DNA from: an uncultured Ruminococcus sp.
GTDB taxonomy: Bacteria > Bacillota > Clostridia > Oscillospirales > Acutalibacteraceae
Reading direction: 5' to 3'
Assembly: GCA_902803585.1 (NCBI GenBank)
Contig: CADCQO010000116.1
Span: forward strand, 1 to 8,233
DNA length: 8,233 bases
Shown: piece after piece, positions 1 through 4,192 of the stretch
How the letters are laid out: each line of letters starts with the position of its first letter
Position numbering within the stretch: the stretch's first letter is position 1
Notes under the pieces: model-generated
The model's input: only the letters and a program-made list of their open reading frames with translations
Told to the model about the DNA's origin: nothing
Databases searched by the model: none
Made by a program: the position numbers and the translations under genes

Positions 1-40
1 AAAAAGACAAAGCAAATCCTGCGGGAGAATTTACTTTGTC
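1..40 (-). terminator. Intrinsic terminator after sigE
   Basis: Read on the minus strand, a 15-bp stem (arms 40-26 and 20-6) with a 5-base loop is followed at once by five T at 5-1. Two positions that are C/A mismatches on the plus strand become G-U pairs in minus-strand RNA, so the stem is perfect only for transcripts arriving from sigE. It should end the spoIIGA-sigE transcript about 40 bases after the sigE stop codon. Confidence 0.85.
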
Positions 41-76
41 AGGATATCATCCGGCTGTCTGCGCCTGCGGCACATT

Positions 77-781
77 TCAGCACCTTTTTGTAATTTCGTC
101 TTTCAGCCGTGAGATGATTTTCTTTTCCAGCCGTGAAATATAGGACTGCGAAATGCCGAGTTTGTCCGCCACCTGTTTCTGGGTGTGGGGCTTTCTGCCG
201 TGAAGTCCGAACCGCAGTTCCATGATGGTCATTTCCCGCCGGTTCAGCCTGTCGACTGCCCGCATCAGCTCTGCTGTTTCGGCTTCCTGTTCCAGACGCT
301 GGTTCACGATATCGGAATCACTGCCCAGAATATCCGATATCAGCAGTTCGTTGCCGTCCCAGTCGACATTCAGCGGTTCGTCAATAGAAATTTCGTTTTT
401 CTGCTGGGCGCTCTTGCGGAAATACATGAGTATCTCGTTTTCAATACAGCGTGACGCATAGGTTGCCAGCTTGATATTGCGGGACGGACAGAACGTATTC
501 ACCGCTTTGATCAGTCCGATCGTGCCGATGGAAATCAGGTCTTCCACATTCACAGACGGCGATTCAAATTTCTTTGCAATATATACTACCAGACGGAGAT
601 TGTGCGTGATGAGCGGTTCACGGGCTTTTTCATCTCCGTTTTCGATCCGCCTCATAATGGCGGCTTCCTCGTCCTTTTTCAGCGGCGGCGGAAGTGTTTC
701 CGGCCCGTTTATGTAGCAGATGGCATCTGCCCCGCCCAGCTTCATTCTGATAGACGATAACCATGCACCAAAGTCCCTCAC
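77..781 (-). CDS. sigE: RNA polymerase sporulation sigma factor, pro-sigma-E
   Basis: Early mother-cell sigma factor, made as an inactive membrane-tethered precursor and activated by SpoIIGA. The 234 residues follow B. subtilis SigE almost end to end: [10 protein letters not shown] (31-40), the region 2 core [13 protein letters not shown] and [18 protein letters not shown] (61-97), [16 protein letters not shown] (105-120), [13 protein letters not shown] (135-147), and a region 4 helix-turn-helix [20 protein letters not shown] (201-220). By alignment with the B. subtilis cleavage site, cutting would fall between Cys22 and Tyr23, giving a 22-residue pro-sequence against 27 in B. subtilis. The start is GTG; it is the only start that keeps the pro-sequence, since the next Met (13) would lose most of it. 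Only four bases separate the GTG from the spoIIGA stop, and its ribosome binding site (AAGGAAAGGG) lies inside the last codons of spoIIGA, so the pair is probably translationally coupled. Confidence 0.96.
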   Translation of the reverse strand: MRDFGAWLSSIRMKLGGADAICYINGPETLPPPLKKDEEAAIMRRIENGDEKAREPLITHNLRLVVYIAKKFESPSVNVEDLISIGTIGLIKAVNTFCPSRNIKLATYASRCIENEILMYFRKSAQQKNEISIDEPLNVDWDGNELLISDILGSDSDIVNQRLEQEAETAELMRAVDRLNRREMTIMELRFGLHGRKPHTQKQVADKLGISQSYISRLEKKIISRLKDEITKRC

Positions 782-785
782 AGTA

Positions 786-1613
786 TCAACACCCTTTCCT
801 TATCAGTTCGGCGGGTACAATACAGTCGCACCCGTCAGAAAATTTGACCTGACTGCTTAATGCTAAATAGGCACTGACTTTGATTTCCTTGTTGTTCATC
901 ACTATCGTCATTTCCTTCGGACGAAAGGCAGGCAGCAGTCCGCTCCCGCCCACAGACGAAAACGGTATCAGCCGAAGGGATTTTTTGATTTCCGGCGGAC
1001 AGTCCTTCCATTGTTCCCCGTTCACAGGTATTTCTCCGAACAGCCCGCTTCTGCTGACAATCACGCAGTCCCCCGAAAAAGGCTCGTGCAGGGTATTCCC
1101 CGTGTCGATCATGCCGTTCAGCAGGCGTTCTCCCTCTTTGTCCCGTATGCGTACCTGACAGATATGCTCTGCACCGGCAGTGCCGCCTTTCAGACTGTAA
1201 TACAGCCGCAGGAGAACATAGCATACCAGTGTCAGGGCAGTCAGCAGGAGCGGAGAAATCCCGATATACACCACACTGTTGCGTACAGTGAGATTTTCGG
1301 GTGATAACAGCGATAATACAGCGGTCATAATGCCGCAGTATAAAAAGCTGACCGCAAAAAGAACTATCGTACTTTTCAGCATCCTGCGCCAGCTCATCGG
1401 CGCAAAAGCGGCCGCCGTCATGGCAAAAGCCTCCGCCATACTCATCAGCATGGACAGCAGGAACGGCAGAGGCGGCAGAAGCACCGCAAAAGAACCGATG
1501 CCCCCCGCCAGTGCGCCCAGTACCAGCCGTCTGCGCCTGACACGGAATGCCATGACCCTGCGTACCGACAGCAGCATGATGTAATCCATCATAAAATTGA
1601 CGCAAAACAGCAC
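786..1613 (-). CDS. spoIIGA: Sigma-E processing peptidase SpoIIGA (true start probably ACG at 1631)
   Basis: Membrane aspartic protease that removes the pro-sequence of sigma-E in response to the forespore signal SpoIIR. Numbered from the GTG at 1613 (275 residues), the first half holds about five hydrophobic segments (roughly 1-17, 31-48, 51-72, 82-103, 115-138). The soluble half carries the catalytic motif MIDTGNTL with Asp170, and the family-typical [15 protein letters not shown] (216-230). Family members usually begin M-x-IYLDV; here those residues are encoded upstream of the GTG as TIYLDV. The only codon aligned with the usual Met is ACG (1631-1629), 8 bases after a GGAGG; no ATG, GTG or TTG occurs in frame between 1613 and the TGA at 1679-1677. 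I give the first standard start codon as the boundary, but the conserved N-terminus and the ribosome binding site favour 1631. First gene of the spoIIGA-sigE operon. Confidence 0.93.
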   Translation of the reverse strand: MLFCVNFMMDYIMLLSVRRVMAFRVRRRRLVLGALAGGIGSFAVLLPPLPFLLSMLMSMAEAFAMTAAAFAPMSWRRMLKSTIVLFAVSFLYCGIMTAVLSLLSPENLTVRNSVVYIGISPLLLTALTLVCYVLLRLYYSLKGGTAGAEHICQVRIRDKEGERLLNGMIDTGNTLHEPFSGDCVIVSRSGLFGEIPVNGEQWKDCPPEIKKSLRLIPFSSVGGSGLLPAFRPKEMTIVMNNKEIKVSAYLALSSQVKFSDGCDCIVPAELIRKGC

Positions 1614-1638
1614 GTCCAGATAGATGGTCGTTACCGTT

Positions 1639-1646
1639 CCCTCCCC
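1639..1646 (-). promoter_or_regulatory. spoIIGA ribosome binding site (decides the start)
   Basis: GGGGAGGG on the minus strand contains a full GGAGG (1644-1640). It is 8 bases from the ACG at 1631, 14 from an ATC at 1625, and 26 from the GTG at 1613. Only the ACG has normal spacing. Confidence 0.7.
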
Positions 1647-1656
1647 GACAGCGTTT

Positions 1657-1674
1657 TTCCCCTCAGCGGGGGAA
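1657..1674 (-). promoter_or_regulatory. Stem-loop in the spoIIGA leader
   Basis: Minus-strand TTCCCC (1674-1669) pairs with GGGGAA (1662-1657) around a 6-base loop, just downstream of the predicted promoter. No T-run follows, so it is not a simple terminator. The left arm can also pair with GGGAA inside the spoIIGA ribosome binding region (1641-1637), which would make two alternative folds. Any regulatory effect is inference. Confidence 0.4.
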
Positions 1675-1678
1675 CCTC

Positions 1679-1711
1679 ATTATCTCACACCTCCGGCACA
1701 AAGGGTGTAGA
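1679..1711 (-). promoter_or_regulatory. Predicted Spo0A-type sigma-A promoter of spoIIGA-sigE
   Basis: Minus strand: -35-like TCTACA (1711-1706), a 21-base spacer, then -10 GATAAT (1684-1679; 5 of 6 to consensus). TTCTACA over the -35 matches the inverted Spo0A box TTCGACA at 6 of 7 positions. In B. subtilis the spoIIG and spoIIE promoters have similarly long spacers and Spo0A boxes across the -35. The -35 itself is only 4 of 6, so the call leans on spacing and context. Confidence 0.5.
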
Positions 1712-1755
1712 ATTCCGTCATCAGCCGAAAATGAAAAAGCAGAGAACAGAAAACG

Positions 1756-1784
1756 GGACGCCGGAAAAAAACGGCACTGCGTCC
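1756..1784 (-). terminator. Weak terminator-like hairpin after mazF
   Basis: GGACGC (1784-1779) and GCGTCC (1761-1756) on the minus strand can pair around a 17-base loop that contains a T7 run. It begins in the mazF stop codon. Downstream sequence is pyrimidine-rich but has no clean U-tract next to the stem. It may attenuate rather than stop mazF transcription, so mazF read-through into spoIIGA is possible. Confidence 0.25.
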
Positions 1785-2137
1785 TAATTGCTTGCCCCCA
1801 GACCGAAACTGACGGCAAGTGCCGCGTCAACCTTTCCCATATCGGAACGGTTGAGTGTTCCCATTTTTTCTTTCAGCCGCCGTTTGTCGATGGTTCTGAT
1901 CTGCTCCAGCAGTACAACGGAATCCCGTGACAGTCCGCTGTTATCCGCATAAAGACGAATATGTGTGGGCAGATTGGCTTTTGACTCACGGCTGGTAATC
2001 GCCGCCGCTATGACGGTAGGACTGAACCGGTTGCCTACGTCATTCTGAATGATGAGAACAGGACGTATGCCGCCCTGCTCCGAGCCGACGACAGGGCTCA
2101 GATCGGCATAGTAAATATCGCCTCGCCTGATATTCAT
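1784..2137 (-). CDS. mazF: MazF/NdoA-type endoribonuclease toxin
   Basis: A type II toxin-family mRNA interferase; the close B. subtilis homologue NdoA (MazF) cuts RNA at UACAU. The 117 residues match NdoA over nearly the whole length: [20 protein letters not shown] (4-23), [17 protein letters not shown] (25-41), AAAIT (44-48), LPTHI (56-60) and [16 protein letters not shown] (73-88). The residues described as catalytic in the Bacillus enzyme, Arg25 and Thr48, are present at the same positions, so it should be active. The ATG has only a poor ribosome binding site (GGAG about 12 bases upstream). In Bacillus and many clostridia the antitoxin gene (ndoAI/mazE) lies directly upstream, often after alr; here the upstream 265 bases hold no credible antitoxin ORF and the next gene is rlu. 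Downstream, spoIIGA begins about 150 bases away on the same strand. Confidence 0.95.
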   Translation of the reverse strand: MNIRRGDIYYADLSPVVGSEQGGIRPVLIIQNDVGNRFSPTVIAAAITSRESKANLPTHIRLYADNSGLSRDSVVLLEQIRTIDKRRLKEKMGTLNRSDMGKVDAALAVSFGLGASN

Positions 2138-2251
2138 ATCATTTTCACGCTCCGAATCTTTATTGGCGGTTTCCCGCTCAGCGATGTGTCGATACCGGTA
2201 TTTTACCCAGAAAAAGGAAAAATAATCAGTTCTCCATACTCAACACACTAT

Positions 2252-2285
2252 ATTCTATTCCTGCCGTTTTCTTTTGTGCTGTCAA
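2252..2285 (-). promoter_or_regulatory. Candidate mazF promoter with long spacer
   Basis: Minus strand: consensus -35 TTGACA (2285-2280), then TAGAAT (2257-2252), 22 bases apart. TTTGACA also matches the inverted Spo0A box TTCGACA at 6 of 7. No -10 is seen at the normal 17-base spacing. The rest of the 2138-2402 gap holds a small GCGG-GAAA-CCGC tetraloop hairpin (2177-2166) near the mazF start and no credible gene. Confidence 0.3.
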
Positions 2286-2402
2286 AAAATATCTTTCCTG
2301 CTGATTTGAGGATTCTGTTGTTTATGTAACATATTCCGCTGTGGAGAGTATGAAGAAAGTGACATGATAAATATATGACAGTCCGGAGCGTTTCATTCCG
2401 TC

Positions 2403-3266
2403 TTATGTATAAAAATCGTTCAGCATTTTCAGCCAATCTTCGGGATCTTTCCGCACAGTAATGCTTTCTCTGCTCAAAGGGTGCAGAAAAGTCAGTTCTG
2501 CGCAGTGCAGGCACTGACGCTGAAAGCAGTCCCTGTGTCCGCCGTAAAGGTCATCGCCCGCCAGCGGGTGACCGATGCCGGACAAATGGGCGCGTATCTG
2601 GTGGGTGCGTCCTGTTTCGAGCCGCAAAGACAGAAGCGTGTGGCCGAAAGCATTCTGCACAACGGTGTAATGTGTGACAGCGGGCTTGCCGCCTTCGCCT
2701 GTTTCACGCTGAATGACAGACCCTTCCTTACGGCGGATGGGTGCGTCAATTGTACCGCTCCCGTGAAGAATTCCCTCACACAGGGCAGTATAGCGCTTTT
2801 CGGTGTGCTGTGACAGAAAAGTATGGGCGTAACTGCTTTTTGCCGCTAATACAAGCCCTGATGTATCCTTGTCCAGACGGTTCACCGGACGGAAGGTATG
2901 GTTTTCGCCTCTGGTCTGATAGTAGTGTATCACGGCATTTGCCAGCGTATCGGCATAGTATCCGTGTACGGGGTGTACGGGCTGAAAAGGCGGTTTGTTC
3001 AGCACGATGAGCGCATCGTCCTCATAGACAATATCCGGCATGGTTTCAGCAGGCACGATATCCGTTTTATCCTGCGGAAACGTCAGACAAATCATATCTC
3101 CCCCGTGCAGAATGTCAATGCTTCTGACAGGACAGCCGTTCACCGTCATACCGTTTTCGGTGCGCTTCAGCTTTGCCAGCAAACGGGCTGACACCTGACA
3201 GTGACGGCGCAGAAAATGCTGTACGGTGATGCCGTCCAGTGCTTCTTCTACCTGAAAAACGGGCAT
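2403..3266 (-). CDS. RluA-family 23S rRNA/tRNA pseudouridine synthase
   Basis: Isomerises specific uridines to pseudouridine in structured RNA. The 287 residues show an N-terminal S4-like RNA-binding part (about 12-70), then the catalytic domain: YEDDALIVLNKP (81-92), the active-site motif NRLDKDTSGLVL (129-140) with catalytic Asp132, and GRTHQIRAHL (219-228), followed by HPLAGDDLYGG. This set defines the RluA/C/D group; sequence alone does not fix the target uridines, so I give no symbol. RluD/YlyB-like 23S modification is the commonest role for this architecture. The motif has Asn where HRLD is usual. AGGAGG (3278-3273) lies 6 bases from the ATG. The upstream HAD gene ends 15 bases before, so the two are almost certainly cotranscribed. 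I see no convincing terminator after the stop. Confidence 0.92.
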   Translation of the reverse strand: MPVFQVEEALDGITVQHFLRRHCQVSARLLAKLKRTENGMTVNGCPVRSIDILHGGDMICLTFPQDKTDIVPAETMPDIVYEDDALIVLNKPPFQPVHPVHGYYADTLANAVIHYYQTRGENHTFRPVNRLDKDTSGLVLAAKSSYAHTFLSQHTEKRYTALCEGILHGSGTIDAPIRRKEGSVIQRETGEGGKPAVTHYTVVQNAFGHTLLSLRLETGRTHQIRAHLSGIGHPLAGDDLYGGHRDCFQRQCLHCAELTFLHPLSRESITVRKDPEDWLKMLNDFYT

Positions 3267-3281
3267 AGCGTCCCTCCTTTC

Positions 3282-3980
3282 TCACTGAAACGCCAGAAGC
3301 TCTGCGAGCCGTTCAATGCGGAAGTCACACAGCGGGTGCGGCAGAGATACTTTATGTTTCGGGTCGTACAGACAGGTATCCAGTCCGGCATTTCGTCCGC
3401 CCTGCATATCAGAGGTCAGCGAATCGCCCACCACTAAAATGCGTGAAGGGTCTTTTTCGGCAATCTCTGACAGTACCCTGTCAAAAAACGCCTTCATCGG
3501 CTTCTGTACGCCCATTTCATCGGAAATGAACACGCCGTCTGTCAGGTCTTTCAGTCCGGACTTTTCGAGCCGTCTCCGCTGAACGGTTTTCAGCCCGTTG
3601 GTAATCACATAGACAGCGTAGACCCCGTGCAGACGCCTCACAGCTTCCTCTGCGCCGTCAATGTAGATAACCTGTTCTCCCAGACAGGCAACATACTGAT
3701 TTGCCAGACTCACCGCATTGTCATAGCCTTCAAAGCACTGTTCAATCAGCTGCTGAAAACGCCTCACCCTCAGTTCGGAACGGGTAATCTGATTCATTTC
3801 AAACTTTTTCCACAGGGCGGCATTGACTGCACTGAAAGTTTCACAGATCTCATCAGTGAACGCAAGCCCGTGGGCCGTCAGCGCCTCCCGCAAAGCCTGA
3901 TATTCGCATTTCGGGAAATCAAAAATCGTATCATCAATATCCATCAGAAGTGTCGTATAGTGTCTGTTTTCTATCATCAT
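3282..3980 (-). CDS. HAD-superfamily hydrolase, YjjG/YfnB-like nucleotidase
   Basis: A soluble phosphatase of the haloacid dehalogenase superfamily; YjjG relatives dephosphorylate (non-canonical) pyrimidine nucleoside monophosphates, and the substrate here is inferred only from family resemblance. All four motifs are intact in the 232 residues: motif I MDIDDTIFDF with nucleophile Asp14 and acid/base Asp16, motif II VITNG (Thr127), motif III Lys160 in VQKP, and motif IV GDSLTSD (Asp186, Asp191). Residues about 25-105 form the helical cap. Two ATGs stand in tandem at 3980 and 3977; AGGAGG (3990-3985) is 4 bases from the first and 7 from the second, so the second may be the real start. First gene of a two-gene operon with the pseudouridine synthase, divergent from spoIIE. 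Confidence 0.92.
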   Translation of the reverse strand: MMIENRHYTTLLMDIDDTIFDFPKCEYQALREALTAHGLAFTDEICETFSAVNAALWKKFEMNQITRSELRVRRFQQLIEQCFEGYDNAVSLANQYVACLGEQVIYIDGAEEAVRRLHGVYAVYVITNGLKTVQRRRLEKSGLKDLTDGVFISDEMGVQKPMKAFFDRVLSEIAEKDPSRILVVGDSLTSDMQGGRNAGLDTCLYDPKHKVSLPHPLCDFRIERLAELLAFQ

Positions 3981-4002
3981 TATTCCTCCTTACAATACCC
4001 TG

Positions 4003-4031
4003 ATTTTAGCATATTCCTCCCCCGCTTGCAA
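4003..4031 (-). promoter_or_regulatory. Sigma-A promoter of the HAD-rlu operon
   Basis: Minus strand: TTGCAA (4031-4026), 17-base spacer, TAAAAT (4008-4003), with a TG one base upstream of the -10 (extended -10). Transcription would begin just before the AGGAGG of the HAD gene, leaving a leader of only about 15-20 bases. Confidence 0.75.
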
Positions 4032-4055
4032 GACTGCCGCACCGCAGGCGGTTTC

Positions 4056-4101
4056 TGTCCGCTGTCACAATTTTCCGCTTTCAATGTCCCATTTTCTGAC
4101 A
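4056..4101 (+). promoter_or_regulatory. Cluster of Spo0A-box-like TGTC elements
   Basis: TGTC at 4056, TGTCACA (4063-4069), TGTCCCA (4085-4091) and the inverted form TCTGACA (4095-4101, over the -35). The three 7-mers each match the Spo0A box TGTCGAA at 5 of 7. Each alone is weak; the clustering upstream of and across a spoIIE-type promoter is the argument. Confidence 0.4.
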
Positions 4102-4128
4102 AGCAGGCCGGAAAACGTGTGGTATGAT
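4096..4128 (+). promoter_or_regulatory. Predicted Spo0A-activated sigma-A promoter of spoIIE
   Basis: CTGACA (5 of 6 to the -35), exactly 21 bases, then TATGAT (5 of 6 to the -10). The B. subtilis spoIIE promoter is known for a 21-base spacer that needs Spo0A. Initiation would fall near 4135, downstream of the first in-frame ATG (4084), so that ATG cannot be the start on this transcript. Confidence 0.7.
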
Positions 4129-4147
4129 AAAAGGAACAAGCCGTCTG

Positions 4148-4192
4148 ATGAAGTGGGACGGACAATATTTTTTGACGGGGTGGTTGATTTGA
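4148..4192 (+). CDS. Possible 14-codon leader peptide before spoIIE
   Basis: ATG at 4148 opens a short frame, MKWDGQYFLTGWLI, whose TGA (4190-4192) overlaps the spoIIE TTG start (4189-4191) as TTGA. It lies wholly inside the predicted spoIIE leader. Its own ribosome binding site is weak (AAAGGAA about 11 bases upstream). If translated, it would couple to spoIIE. A chance frame of this length is easy to obtain, so confidence is low. Confidence 0.25.
   Translation: MKWDGQYFLTGWLI
4177..4183 (+). promoter_or_regulatory. spoIIE ribosome binding site
   Basis: GGGGTGG; its first six bases can pair with the 16S anti-Shine-Dalgarno with one G-U. It stands 5-6 bases before TTG at 4189 and supports that codon as the start. 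Confidence 0.6.

Noticed and set aside
1579..1583. UACAU (MazF target) in the spoIIGA message, and others in spoIIE near 4405 and 4441
   Set aside because: A pentamer is expected about once per kilobase; I see no clear enrichment without a genome-wide count.
2282..2365. 27-codon minus-strand ORF upstream of mazF as a possible antitoxin
   Set aside because: No ribosome binding site, far too short for MazE/NdoAI (about 80-95 residues), and no ribbon-helix-helix-like pattern.
2248..2514. 88-codon minus-strand ORF of antitoxin size upstream of mazF
   Set aside because: Overlaps the 3' end of the rlu gene in another frame and its translation does not resemble an antitoxin.
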